Origin: Pontibacter aquaedesilientis
Lineage (GTDB): Bacteria > Bacteroidota > Bacteroidia > Cytophagales > Hymenobacteraceae
Direction: 5' to 3'
NCBI RefSeq assembly: GCF_014773225.1
Contig: NZ_JACXAJ010000011.1
Span: 1-64,000 of the forward strand
Length of the DNA stretch: 64,000 nucleotides
Positions 9,437 through 18,540 of the stretch are shown piece by piece (the first letter of the stretch is position 1; every line of letters starts with the position of its first letter). The notes beneath the pieces are model-generated. The model was not told the origin of the DNA. It searched no databases and saw only the letters and a program-made list of their open reading frames with translations. Position numbers and translations under genes: made by a program.

Positions 9437-10186
9437 ATGAAAAGACTTCTACATATCGCTTCTTCCGTTCTGGTTTGCATGGCAGCCATTTCCTGCACCA
9501 GCGATAACGCTGCCTCGCCCTCGGCGGATGGCGCACAGGGCCAGGGTGGTTCTATGGCCAGGTTTGCCATCAGCGGAAATCATTTGTATACGGTAGATCA
9601 CTCAAGCCTGAACATTTTCGATATTAGCACACCCGAAGACCCACAGCAGGGGCAGTCGCTCCCGATAGGGTTTGGCATCGAAACGATCTTTCCTTTTGAG
9701 GATATGCTTTTCATTGGCACCCAAACAGGCATGCACATTTTTAGCGTCAAAAACCCGGCGTTTCCCCAGCATATCTCGCAGTATCAGCACGTGGTGAGCT
9801 GCGACCCCGTGGTGACAGACGGGCGCTACGCCTACGTTACCCTTAGCACCGGCACTGCCTGCAGGTTGGCCATAAATGAGCTGCAGGTGATTGATCTGCA
9901 AAACATAAACGATCCGACACTCCTGAAGCAGTACAGCATGACGAACCCGAAAGGTTTAGGTTTAGCCAACACCAGGCTATTTGTATGCGACGAAGGGCTG
10001 AAAGTATACAATGCTACCGATGTAATGAACCTGGAGCTGGAGCAACACTTCCGGATAAACGCTTTTGATGTGATACCGGATAACGGCAGACTGCTGGTTA
10101 TAGGCAGTGATGGCCTTTACCAGTACCAGTATGAGGATGAGAAAATGGTTTTGCTGAGCACTATTTCAATCAAGCCGGCTATCTAG
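9437..10186 (+). CDS. LVIVD-repeat lipoprotein
   Basis: A 249-residue protein with a lipoprotein signal (VCMAAISC near residues 13-20) and several LVIVD-like repeats: HLYTVDHSSLNIFDIS, MLFIGTQTGMHIFSV, YVTLSTG, LQVIDLQN. These repeats form propeller-like folds in Bacteroidota and other lipoproteins of unknown role. It is the second gene of a three-gene operon with a related lipoprotein upstream and an outer-membrane-type protein 19 bp downstream. The set may form a surface assembly. Confidence 0.8.
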   Translation: MKRLLHIASSVLVCMAAISCTSDNAASPSADGAQGQGGSMARFAISGNHLYTVDHSSLNIFDISTPEDPQQGQSLPIGFGIETIFPFEDMLFIGTQTGMHIFSVKNPAFPQHISQYQHVVSCDPVVTDGRYAYVTLSTGTACRLAINELQVIDLQNINDPTLLKQYSMTNPKGLGLANTRLFVCDEGLKVYNATDVMNLELEQHFRINAFDVIPDNGRLLVIGSDGLYQYQYEDEKMVLLSTISIKPAI

Positions 10187-10205
10187 CCCAAAACAATCTC
10201 TTGTG

Positions 10206-10892
10206 ATGCTAAAAAGGATTGCTGTCGTCGTTATACTTCTTTTTTTCTCTTCTCTGCTACAGGGCAACGCACAGGCTTTAGAGGCTGCTTCTGATAAAAC
10301 CATAAGTATAAAATTCAGTCCGCAGCATTTGCTCATAAACGGCTTGCACCTGTACCTGGAGCGCATTCCGGAGCAAGGGAGCAGGCATGGCTTTGTTTTC
10401 TCACCACGGGCTTATAAGGGTAACTCGAAAACCGTGGATCTTTTTGCGGGGCGTAATTGGGAAGACAGCGAGGATGACCGTGTGTTAGGTTATGGTGCAG
10501 AGGTGCAGCACAAAATCTACATAAACAACTACACCAGCCCAGATAAAAGCAGGGTGTACTTGGCCTATGGCGTTAATTACCACCATTTTAATTTAGAGTT
10601 CAAAAGAGAGGGCTGGGTTAAAGAAATGGACCCGGAGGGTTTGGAGGTATACAAATACCGCCTCCGGCCTTTTAACGAGAAGATCAACCGCATAGGAGGG
10701 GTGGCTTTGTTTGGCCTGCAGGTTCCTGCATTGGATGGCCACCTCCTGTTTGATTTTTACTCCGGCGCGGGCATCAAAAACAGCTCTATCCAAACTGATT
10801 ATTCCCATGAGCGCTACAACAGAAATGCCATGGACTATGGCTATTCCGGCTTGCATTTGCTGCTCGGGATAATGATCGGGGCGGCTTTCTAA
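10206..10892 (+). CDS. outer-membrane-type protein, unknown
   Basis: A 228-residue protein with a signal peptide (hydrophobic stretch to about residue 22, NAQA-like cleavage region) and alternating beta-strand character ending in a hydrophobic terminal strand with a final Phe (GIMIGAAF), typical of outer-membrane beta-barrels. No family is recognised. ATG 10206 is preferred over the adjacent GTG at 10203. It is the last gene of the operon with the two LVIVD lipoproteins. Confidence 0.7.
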   Translation: MLKRIAVVVILLFFSSLLQGNAQALEAASDKTISIKFSPQHLLINGLHLYLERIPEQGSRHGFVFSPRAYKGNSKTVDLFAGRNWEDSEDDRVLGYGAEVQHKIYINNYTSPDKSRVYLAYGVNYHHFNLEFKREGWVKEMDPEGLEVYKYRLRPFNEKINRIGGVALFGLQVPALDGHLLFDFYSGAGIKNSSIQTDYSHERYNRNAMDYGYSGLHLLLGIMIGAAF

Positions 10893-11067
10893 ACTTTTTA
10901 GCGAAACATGATTTCCTAAGAAGCTGTTTTAAATTGGATGTAGGGGAATAAAAGTAGTGCCCACTTTGGTTAAGAAAGCATACAGAGAATCTGCTATATT
11001 GAGGCATGGCTGAGAAAAATGACATTGGCTTAATCCACAATCCTCACTTTCAATTAAAAGGCTAAAG

Positions 11068-11223
11068 ATGGCTTCCGACCAAAATTTTGTGGACTTTGTT
11101 TTAGAGCAAATCAAAAATGCAGGGGAAATAACACCTAGAAAAATGTTTGGTGAATACGGTACTTATTCTGATGAAAAACTATTCGGACTAATATGCGACA
11201 ATAAACTATTCCTAAAACCGACC
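11068..11223 (+). pseudogene. tfoX N-terminal domain, truncated by insertion
   Basis: The frame gives 52 codons of a TfoX/Sxy N-terminal domain (DFVLEQIKNAG, TPRKMFGEYG, KLFGLICDNKLFLKPT). Similarity ends abruptly after K-P-T at 11223, where about half the domain is still missing. Five bases later the first gene of a mobilizable element starts. The open frame runs on to 11352, but as foreign sequence. The missing half is not visible in the window. Confidence 0.75.
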
Positions 11224-11227
11224 AGCT

Positions 11228-12208
11228 ATGAAACACCTCAAGAAGTTCCTGACTCGACTGCAGACCCTCGAGCTTTGTGTGATACAGAGGAATGTTTATG
11301 GGCAATCCCTCGGACCTGCAAAGGATGTACCTATCTACGACATCAGTCATGAAACAAAATATTACGATGCCTTCACTTTCGAAAGCGAGCTTCGACTGCT
11401 CTCTGAAATGGCCTGTCTGGACCTGATCCCCCTCCAAAGTGGCCGACTTCGCATCTTAGTAGATCAGATTCAGGGGGTCGAGCAGCGCTTTAAGCAGTTC
11501 TGGATCAACTACCATCGCCATTATGATGGCTATGGGGCATCTTATTCTAATCACTACATATTGCAGATCGGACTAGACAAGCTCTTCTTGGTCAGGCAAC
11601 TGATGCCCGATAACTCGTCTATTTTAGTGGAGGAGAAGTTCGTAGAGGATCTGGGAGAGTCGGTGAAGCTGCGGGAATCTTTTCTACAAAAACTGACAAA
11701 GTGCATCCAAGACCTACTTCGTGATGAAGGTAAACTACCTTCGGTTGCTCCAGCATCTTCATATCCCCAGCCTGAGCCATCACCGGTGAAGAGCTATCCG
11801 CAGTTTGTGGAGGGAATGGCCGAGGATTTCGCTCAAATACTCAAAGGGTACTTCGACAAAAGCGACCGTGAGCAGCTTCTACCCCTTCTGAGTGAAAATC
11901 AGTCCCCTGCCGCTCTCCTCGTTTTCCACGGCAATGGCAACCAGCTGGCGGACGCCTTCAAACAGCTCTACGAGGCTAACCTGATCGTCGGCTGCCTCAA
12001 ATCAGACCTAGAGGAGTGGATCTCCAGCCACTTCGCTTACGTGCTGCGCAAACAGCAAAGAATGCTGCCCCCAAACTACCTGGCCGCCATCATCTCCTCC
12101 AATGCCAAACCCTGCCAGTCCCCCATTCTTGACGTGCGGAAGCAACCAGACGGCACCTATTCCATTGTCCCGGTGCTCCGCACGCAAAAAAACTATAACT
12201 ACCAGTAG
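11228..12208 (+). CDS. hypothetical protein of a mobilizable element
   Basis: A 326-residue soluble protein with no family I can name. It has an acidic, helix-rich N-terminal part, a proline-rich linker around residues 175-195, and a C-terminal region (AALLVFHGNGNQLADAF, then LPPNYLAAIISSN) of the kind found next to excisionase-like HTH genes in Bacteroidota mobile elements. The first codon is only 5 bp past the tfoX breakpoint, so its natural 5' end or promoter may have been lost. Confidence 0.6.
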   Translation: MKHLKKFLTRLQTLELCVIQRNVYGQSLGPAKDVPIYDISHETKYYDAFTFESELRLLSEMACLDLIPLQSGRLRILVDQIQGVEQRFKQFWINYHRHYDGYGASYSNHYILQIGLDKLFLVRQLMPDNSSILVEEKFVEDLGESVKLRESFLQKLTKCIQDLLRDEGKLPSVAPASSYPQPEPSPVKSYPQFVEGMAEDFAQILKGYFDKSDREQLLPLLSENQSPAALLVFHGNGNQLADAFKQLYEANLIVGCLKSDLEEWISSHFAYVLRKQQRMLPPNYLAAIISSNAKPCQSPILDVRKQPDGTYSIVPVLRTQKNYNYQ

Positions 12209-12294
12209 GCAACAAGAAGGATACCGGACTACCTACTTGTAACCTGATAAACATAGCCATTACCATTGCAGTGTAAATCAAACTAAACGCTGTT

Positions 12295-12603
12295 ATGGAA
12301 ACTTTTACCTTCGACCAACTGCCTCAGGCCATGCGCCTGCTGCACGAGAAAATGGACCGTCTCGAACTGCTGCTGGCCCGGCAACATTCCCCACAAGATG
12401 CTGAGACGATCTTCAATGTCACGCAAGCCGCCGCCTTCCTTCACCTTTCTGTCTCCACCCTCTACGTGAAGGTCTGCCGCCGGGAAGTCCCTTATAACAA
12501 ACAGGGCAAACGGCTTTATTTTTACAAAAGCGAACTGGATGAATGGGTACGCAAGGGGCGCAAAAAGACTGTCTCGGAAATACAGGAGGAAGCAGGACAA
12601 TAG
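12295..12603 (+). CDS. HTH protein, excisionase/MerR-like
   Basis: A 102-residue protein with an N-terminal coiled-coil-like region (residues 1-35) and a C-terminal HTH_17/excisionase-type winged helix: NVTQAAAFLHLSVSTLYVKV, then LYFYKSELDEWV. In Bacteroidota elements such proteins act as recombination directionality factors or regulators. It shares its layout with the 48766-49077 protein. It precedes the mobilization genes. Confidence 0.8.
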   Translation: METFTFDQLPQAMRLLHEKMDRLELLLARQHSPQDAETIFNVTQAAAFLHLSVSTLYVKVCRREVPYNKQGKRLYFYKSELDEWVRKGRKKTVSEIQEEAGQ

Positions 12604-12809
12604 CTGTTACAGGCAAAAAGAAAGTCCTAATGATGTCTCTACCTTTAAGGGTAAACAGGCAAACCCTGGAACCTTCTTGAGAGATAAGCGAGATGACTTG
12701 AAGGTGGGTAGCAAGTTTGTGTTTTTGTCATACAAAAACTCTTCTTCTGCCCCTCTGCTCCCGGTGGTCGCAGCAGGCAATTTATCCCCCAACCTAAAAC
12801 AAAACCGAC

Positions 12810-13205
12810 ATGGATACAGCGGTAGCGCAGGGGCGGCAAAACCCCGACAGAAAGAAGGGCGCCCGTCCCGCCAAGCGGGTGAGGCGGAGCCATACCCTCT
12901 CGGTGCGGGTGACCGACACGGAGCGGCTGCTCATCGAAGGCAAGGCGCGGGAGGCGGGTATGCCCCTTTGGACTTAGTTCCGGGCGGCGGCTAAGAAGGT
13001 GGTGGTCGTGGCACGGCTGCGCCCGGGGGATGCGGCCACGCTGCGCATGCTCGCGGGACTGGCCAACAACCTCAACCAGCTGGTGCGGCTGGCCCACCGC
13101 GAGGGGCTGCTCTCGGTGCAGGGTAAGTGTCGCCAGGCGCTCGACCAGATCAACCACACCCTTCAGCAACTAGGCAACGATGATCGGAAAGGTGACGGCA
13201 GGTAA
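12810..13205 (+). pseudogene. mobC: mobC relaxosome protein, amber-interrupted
   Basis: From ATG 12810 the frame encodes a basic MobC/ribbon-helix-helix type relaxosome accessory protein (HTLSVRVTDTERLLIEGKA), hits TAG at 12975-12977, then continues in the same frame with FRAAAKK, ARLRPGDAATLRMLAGLAN and NLNQLVRLAHREGL to TAA 13203-13205. The homologous position normally holds Trp in a W-F-R motif, so a single TGG to TAG change explains the break. The 3' end overlaps the relaxase gene by 26 bp, as in intact operons. GC content is clearly higher than in neighbouring DNA. Confidence 0.8.
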
Positions 13206-13698
13206 GAGCTTTGCGGGCTGCGTGCGCTACGTTGTGCAGAAACTAGGGGCGGTGGTGCTGGATTCGGACGGCATCCGTACGGACGCTGTCGCCTCGATGG
13301 TGGCCGACTTCAACCTGCAGCGCAAGCTCAACCCTGAGTTGGAGAAGGCCGTGGGCCACATCTCCCTGAGCTGGAGCGTGCACGATAAGGCCAAGCTCAG
13401 TGATAAGGTGATGGTTGAGCGGGCAAGGGAGTACATGGAGAGGATGCAGATCACCAGCACGCAATACCTGATCGTCCAACATAAAGACAGAGAGCACCTG
13501 CACATCGTCTACAAATACAGGCGGGGATCGGAACAGCTGCAGTGCGTGAGCTTTCGCATGGGCGAGCTCAGTTTCAAGGGTTCGGGCATTGACAGGAGCC
13601 TGAGTTACGTGGCCATCAGCAAACAGGTGAATGCAGTAGCGGCAACAGCTGCTGCATTCACCTGGCCCCAAGCTGCAAAAGAGCGTGCCCGGTGCTAG
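13180..13698 (+). pseudogene. relaxase (MobB/VirD2-like) fragment
   Basis: The first about 110 residues match MobB-type relaxases (MIGKVTAGKSFAGCVRYV, DFNLQRKLNPELEKAVGHIS, TSTQYLIVQHKDREH). The HUH metal site is damaged: intact proteins read H-P-H-x-H-I-V followed by Asn, whereas this copy reads EHLHIVYK, lacking two residues and the Asn. Beyond it similarity is lost and the frame ends at 172 residues, far short of the usual 300 or more. The catalytic tyrosine region near the start is present, but nicking activity is unlikely. Confidence 0.75.
13624..13664. repeat. perfect 13-bp inverted repeat
   Basis: CAGGTGAATGCAG (13624-13636) and CTGCATTCACCTG (13652-13664) are exact reverse complements separated by 15 bp. 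It lies in the degenerate 3' part of the relaxase remnant. It could be an internal hairpin, a transfer-origin remnant or a recombination scar. Confidence 0.7.
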
Positions 13699-13857
13699 CA
13701 AAACTTCACCTGACCTTTCGACAGGCGGGGACCCTGTGTACTACCCCGCTCTTAACCTGCTTGACAGCCTACTCACCCCGTGCGCGGCGCAGGCAGCGGA
13801 CGCAAATGACTACCATTACAGGAAAAAGAAACGCAAAAAGAAAAAGAGGATTCGCCT

Positions 13858-14262
13858 ATGAAAACAGAGGAACTGGAGGAGCACCTCCTGGACGTGGAGC
13901 GCGTGCTGGTCCTGCAAGGCAGGCGGTTGGAAAAGCTCGAAGAAGGGACTGAACCGACTCCGCCACAGGTGGTAAAAGCACCTGACTATGGTAGCCAGTT
14001 TGAGGAGCTAAAGGCGCTCCTCAAGCGGCAGGATCTAAGCGCGCAGGCCCTGCAAATTTACGCCCAGATCGCCTCCTTCCGCGAGTCGATCACCAGGCTG
14101 CCCAAGGTGCTGCCCGTTCGGCACTATCACCATTTCGAGTACAGGTCCAGGGGCTTTGTGATCGGGGGGGGCGTGTGTTTGCTGATGACTGCCATTTCAG
14201 CAGGACTGTGCTTTAGTCTTTACCGGGAGAACAGCAGATTGCAAGAAAGTAACATGAAGTAA
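13858..14262 (+). CDS. membrane-anchored mobilization accessory protein, probably shortened
   Basis: A 134-residue protein with an N-terminal coiled-coil-like region, a linker, and one transmembrane segment near residues 109-126 (VIGGGVCLLMTAISAGLCFS), followed by a short charged tail. Proteins of this build follow relaxase genes in Bacteroidota mobilizable elements. After the TAA at 14260-14262 the same frame is open for another 36 codons (R-M-I-R-Q-A-Y-P-E to TAA 14371-14373) in sequence that looks like a natural continuation. The stop is therefore probably a nonsense mutation. Confidence 0.6.
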   Translation: MKTEELEEHLLDVERVLVLQGRRLEKLEEGTEPTPPQVVKAPDYGSQFEELKALLKRQDLSAQALQIYAQIASFRESITRLPKVLPVRHYHHFEYRSRGFVIGGGVCLLMTAISAGLCFSLYRENSRLQESNMK

Positions 14263-14373
14263 AGGATGATCCGGCAGGCTTACCCGGAGGTAGTTCATCG
14301 GGCTGACTCAGCTTACATTCATGTACCTGAGGAGGTCAAACAGTTAGAGACAGAGGTCGTGCCAAAACGGTAA

Positions 14374-14725
14374 GTCCTGATAATGGCCCAAAAAGATGGC
14401 TTAATATAATAACCCTGGCAGCCGTTTTAGCGGGCTAGTTATAAGATTTGAATAAAGCACAAGAAGAGTTATTTACTTTGGCCAAAAGCTAAAGAAGCTT
14501 TTACTACAGGTCTATTCTTAACTTTAATCTATTCGGAATGCTTTCTCTTTTAGAGCAATTTAGCCTTCTATATAGTAAATGACTATTAGAGTTATCACAT
14601 AACCATCACATAAGATTTTGCTAAAAAAAGTCCTCCAATCTACATCCAAAGGCATTTTTAAAAAATAAAATGTGGATAACTTGTGGACTAATCACATAAC
14701 CGTCACATAAGATTATGACAAAGGC
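14374..14725. other. non-coding gap with paired CACATAA repeats
   Basis: No gene is seen. Four copies of CACATAA occur as two pairs, 14596-14602 / 14607-14613 and 14693-14699 / 14704-14710. Each pair is spaced by 11 bp and the pairs are 97 bp apart. This stretch is the right margin of the decayed mobilizable element and lies downstream of the convergent AlbA_2 gene. Confidence 0.6.
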
Positions 14726-16177
14726 TCAAGCCCAGATAGGAATATACTTAGCATGCTTCTTTGATTTATTTTCAGGATCAAAGTCTTTAATAAGGCTAGC
14801 CTGTTTTGTGTCATCAATAATTCTTGAAACGATAGAGTAGTTATGAGCTTCAATGTTGAACCTCTCCCGTAGACTCTGGTTCGTCATTTTTTCATTTGAC
14901 ACATATTTCAAGCAGCAATGCTGATAACAGGCTCTTATCTTGTCTGCTTTATCCATTTGGTTAAGCTCCTGAAAAGCATACACCGTAACCTTTGTGTGCG
15001 TTTCCTGCTCCTGAAAGTTTGGAGCAGGTAACTGAGCCATTTCTACTTCTGAAATGACTTTATCAATACCGCTGCCTTTTTCCTCACAGATGCCTACTTT
15101 CCGCATAAAGGCAGCCAACGTTTCATTTCGTGATTGGTATTCGTCGATGAACCTCAGCGTTGTTATGATAGGCTTTCCCGGGTTTGTGATCTCTATTCTA
15201 TCAGAGTAGATTTCAACCATGGGCCCTGTACCCGTTTCATGGAAGTCCTGATGAATCAAGGCATTTGCAACAAGCTCGCGTATAGCTAATTCAGGATACA
15301 TCGACACCTTTTCTCTGAAGGCTCTTCCAATCGCTTCGTTAGATGGAAGTTTATCATTTATATAATCAATCAACCCAGCGAAGCCAGAGGCATACCCCTT
15401 TACTCCCGTAATATCTTTTACAGTCTTCAGCTTATTCTTTCCTTCATATATGATAACCCTCACAGCCTTTCTGGATAGTCTGTCGAACTCACTTAAGTTC
15501 TTTGCAAACAGAATGCCTCCAAGATTGGTGATATTAAAGTAGCTATGCGAGCGCACAATAAATTTTTCCCTAACAAAGCGATCCAGCACAGCTTCCCTAG
15601 TAGATGGGTAGGGCAGCTTCATTAGATCAAAGTAGCTTTGGGTATCAAGCAGGTTTACGACAGTTTCTCCTGTGATATGCTTCATAGCGATACCTTGCTC
15701 AAACTGACTTCTTGTCTCCTTTTGCCATATCTTCTTTTCCTTTTCCGGATACTCACCCAAGTTTTTTGTTAAGCTTCCTATCCTGATATAGGCAATGTTG
15801 GTGAATTTTACAGGCCTGTTTGCAGCTGCAGGTATCTCAAATATCACAACGTTTTTATCCTCAAAGGAGAACTCATGAATCCTGAAGTCAATCTTCGGAT
15901 CCAGCATGCGCGAAAGCCAGGCTTCCAGCTCCTCATTCCCTTTCTTTGCACGCTTAGGGCTAAATGAAGTACCTACAATAGCATGTGAATCGTCTTCCAC
16001 CCCAAAAACGAGGTATCCAAAAGGGTGATGGTGCAGACAGGCGCTGTTGGCAAGGGCAGATATTCTCTTTCCTACCTCTTCAGGGTTGGCGTTATTCACT
16101 TTAAACTCCAGCCATTCACTTTCTTTTGGCTGCTCTACCAGCTGAACAAGTAATCTGTAGAGGTCATCTGTATTCAT
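14726..16177 (-). CDS. AlbA_2 (Schlafen-type) DNA-binding / ATP-binding protein
   Basis: A 483-residue protein. Residues about 10-130 form an AlbA_2 divergent DNA-binding domain (ESEWLEFKVNN, GYLVFGVEDDSHAIVGT, AYIRIGS). Residues about 300-350 carry a GHKL/HATPase_c_4-type ATP-binding motif (ELVANALIHQDF, EIYSDRIEITNPGKP), and a winged-helix-like region lies at the C-terminus. The family (COG2865 type) is annotated as putative transcriptional regulators and is common in defence islands. It is transcribed in the same direction as the KAP gene upstream (221 bp gap), so it is separately or weakly co-expressed. No catalytic role can be assigned. Confidence 0.8.
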   Translation of the reverse strand: MNTDDLYRLLVQLVEQPKESEWLEFKVNNANPEEVGKRISALANSACLHHHPFGYLVFGVEDDSHAIVGTSFSPKRAKKGNEELEAWLSRMLDPKIDFRIHEFSFEDKNVVIFEIPAAANRPVKFTNIAYIRIGSLTKNLGEYPEKEKKIWQKETRSQFEQGIAMKHITGETVVNLLDTQSYFDLMKLPYPSTREAVLDRFVREKFIVRSHSYFNITNLGGILFAKNLSEFDRLSRKAVRVIIYEGKNKLKTVKDITGVKGYASGFAGLIDYINDKLPSNEAIGRAFREKVSMYPELAIRELVANALIHQDFHETGTGPMVEIYSDRIEITNPGKPIITTLRFIDEYQSRNETLAAFMRKVGICEEKGSGIDKVISEVEMAQLPAPNFQEQETHTKVTVYAFQELNQMDKADKIRACYQHCCLKYVSNEKMTNQSLRERFNIEAHNYSIVSRIIDDTKQASLIKDFDPENKSKKHAKYIPIWA

Positions 16178-16398
16178 CTCAAAAAAGTAAGGCTACTACT
16201 GGTAATTATAGATGGTATTTACCCGATAATTGAACGATTGGTAAAATTAAGAAAATATCAAAACCCAGACCATTACTATACTAAAAGCCCTACGGTACGC
16301 CCAGCCACTTCTATTGACGCAAAATTTCTACCATTATACATTCCGGAAATAGAGACAAAGGCTGCAGGCCCGGGTCAGCGGAAGCGATAAAATCGGAC

Positions 16399-18540
16399 CT
16401 AATGTAAGCTTGATTTTTCTAAATGAATCTTTTGAAACCAGCCAACAAGTTGTTCATCCGTTAATTCTTCTCTGCCTGATTTGGGTTCAAAAGAAGACTG
16501 ATCCCCATAAAGCTGAAGGGATTTCTTGTAAAAAGAATCGATGTCAACAATGTCCTGCAGTTCTTCATAATAAGACTCATTGAATGCGCTTTTAAATTCC
16601 TTTGATTTACTGTTTTTCGCACCTAAAGACTTGGAGATAGTAGTCTGACTATACGCATGCAAAATCTTAATAAAATTTTGGTTGTCACCATCAATAAGCC
16701 CTTTTACTTCGCCTTTTGTTTGAGTACTATCCAAACCGGCTCCTATATTCAGGATAAACCTTAAATCCGAATCTTCTAAATCTGTAAGAAGTTCCTCCAG
16801 ATTTTTCCCTAACCTGCAACGCTTATACAATTCAGTGGAGAGTAATTGGTACTCCGTATCAGAAAATTGTGACTCTTTTTCTCTCGGATCCAATTTGTAC
16901 CATAAAGCAATAGCAAAGTTTAAAGGCTCGGCACGGAGGATAAGTGAAGAGGCAGCCGCAAGCCTTTTGGGTGCACTTAGTCCAGTGACTGCTTTTTTCA
17001 TAAAACCAACCATTTGATTAAACGGCCCTGTGAAGCTGAAGACGTCTTTTACATCGGGGAAGTATTCTCCTAATAAAGCGATGTTTTTGGCGAGGTTGTA
17101 CCTGTAATTATTATCAAATGTATCCTCCAAAAACAGTAACCTGATAGCAACTTCGTCGGCTTCCAAGTCCTGCAGTAGCTGATATAATTCTTCTTCTTTT
17201 CCTATATAATCCTCCTTTGCTAATTTCTCCAGCAGTTCGTCGAAATAAACATCAGATATCTCACCTTCGATAACTGTATAAGTAAAGTATCTGTTGATGT
17301 ACCGCCCTGAGCAAAGTCGCTTATTTTTATACCAGTCCTGCCACTTTCTCTCCGGATAAGAGATATTCCCGAATACACTTTTTAACTGTGGAAAAAGCTT
17401 TTGCAGCATAGGCAGAGTTTCTTCCACACTATAATTCATGGCTTTTAAGTGTGCAGTTATTTTACCTTTGGCGGCTTCTTTCTTACTTTGACTCTCACGG
17501 TAGTCTCCAAACCCAGATTCATAGCTCTGGGTAAGCAAACTGTGGTTACTCCTGATAAAGTCATACAAGCTAGGATGTATAACTTTAATCCCTTCCAGAA
17601 TAAGAAGGTCAACCATGTTTACCTCTCCTTTCAGAAGCGGTACGGCAAAGTAAATCGAATTGGCGAACCTAGTGGCTACCCGTGGGTTTTGAATACTCGG
17701 GAGCAGCATTTTGTCCAAGAACTCAACAAACCGATGAACTTCATCCTCTTCTAACTTTACATCATAAGCTGACACAACATCATTCAAGACTTTTAGCGTG
17801 TAGCGCTTTATGGCGAATTGCTGAGCTTTAGGCAATTTCAAAGGTAGTTGCACTATCTTTTCCAAGTAGTCCCTTCCTCCCATAGCGTATTTGGGATCCA
17901 GCGAGGAGGCTACCAACTCATCGTCAAATGATAACAGGTAAATGGTGTTTTTAAAGTCTGCGGCAATTTTAATAAGCTTGAATATTGTCTGTACTTCGTC
18001 GATGCTCAAGCGGTCAATATCATCGATAACCACAAGCACCTTTTTGCCTGAATCTGCGAGCGCTTTACTGATGGTAGATTTATAGTCATCTACAGACTTT
18101 CCTGTTAGTTTTTTACCTACAGCTTCAAAAATATCTTTCCCATTAGGTAAGCCTACAAATGTTCCTACTACCCCTAAAGCACCAGCATAGTCTCTAAGCA
18201 TTTCTCCTAGTTGCTCTTTTTTACTTTTCAGTTTTTTATCCAGGCTTGCCGCTAGAACCTGGAAGAAAGAAAGTAACAGTTGTGCTTCGCCAGAGAACAA
18301 CCACGGGTTAAAATTAACCACGATGATATCATCCTTATCTGCTAATTCAATTTGTATGAAGTTGAGAACAGAAGACTTACCTTCTCCCCATTTACCATAC
18401 ATTCCAATTACAAAGGAGTCTTCTTTCTGGTAAGAGGAAATTAGGTTTGAGATTCTCTCGGCAAAGGAATAGCGTTGAAAAGCGTCCTCTGTCTTTTGAC
18501 TAACTGATTTATCACTATGAATATGATTGTTGTTTCTCAT
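16399..18540 (-). CDS. KAP-family P-loop NTPase
   Basis: A 713-residue KAP NTPase. The Walker A motif is GKWGEGKSS (K55), the family-typical NFNPWLFSG follows near residue 76, and the Walker B motif is VLVVIDDIDRL (D173/D174). The long C-terminal half is alpha-helical. The hydrophobic stretch near residues 117-131 (DYAGALGVVGTFVGL) sits where KAP proteins carry membrane hairpins between the Walker motifs, but it is weak. Bacterial KAP NTPases are frequent in anti-phage loci, where they are thought to act as STAND-like switches or membrane effectors. The gene is divergent from the RT-nitrilase gene, with 288 bp between the start codons, so the two may share control. Confidence 0.85.
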   Translation of the reverse strand: MRNNNHIHSDKSVSQKTEDAFQRYSFAERISNLISSYQKEDSFVIGMYGKWGEGKSSVLNFIQIELADKDDIIVVNFNPWLFSGEAQLLLSFFQVLAASLDKKLKSKKEQLGEMLRDYAGALGVVGTFVGLPNGKDIFEAVGKKLTGKSVDDYKSTISKALADSGKKVLVVIDDIDRLSIDEVQTIFKLIKIAADFKNTIYLLSFDDELVASSLDPKYAMGGRDYLEKIVQLPLKLPKAQQFAIKRYTLKVLNDVVSAYDVKLEEDEVHRFVEFLDKMLLPSIQNPRVATRFANSIYFAVPLLKGEVNMVDLLILEGIKVIHPSLYDFIRSNHSLLTQSYESGFGDYRESQSKKEAAKGKITAHLKAMNYSVEETLPMLQKLFPQLKSVFGNISYPERKWQDWYKNKRLCSGRYINRYFTYTVIEGEISDVYFDELLEKLAKEDYIGKEEELYQLLQDLEADEVAIRLLFLEDTFDNNYRYNLAKNIALLGEYFPDVKDVFSFTGPFNQMVGFMKKAVTGLSAPKRLAAASSLILRAEPLNFAIALWYKLDPREKESQFSDTEYQLLSTELYKRCRLGKNLEELLTDLEDSDLRFILNIGAGLDSTQTKGEVKGLIDGDNQNFIKILHAYSQTTISKSLGAKNSKSKEFKSAFNESYYEELQDIVDIDSFYKKSLQLYGDQSSFEPKSGREELTDEQLVGWFQKIHLEKSSLH

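Noticed and set aside
11006-11065. A 19-codon ORF ending 2 bp before the tfoX fragment, possibly a leader peptide
   Set aside because: It is too short, has no attenuator-like structure after it, and lies upstream of a dead gene.
12539-12994. A 151-codon plus-strand frame with high GC
   Set aside because: It overlaps the HTH gene end and the mobC remnant in another frame; the mobC frame has clear homology and this one has none.
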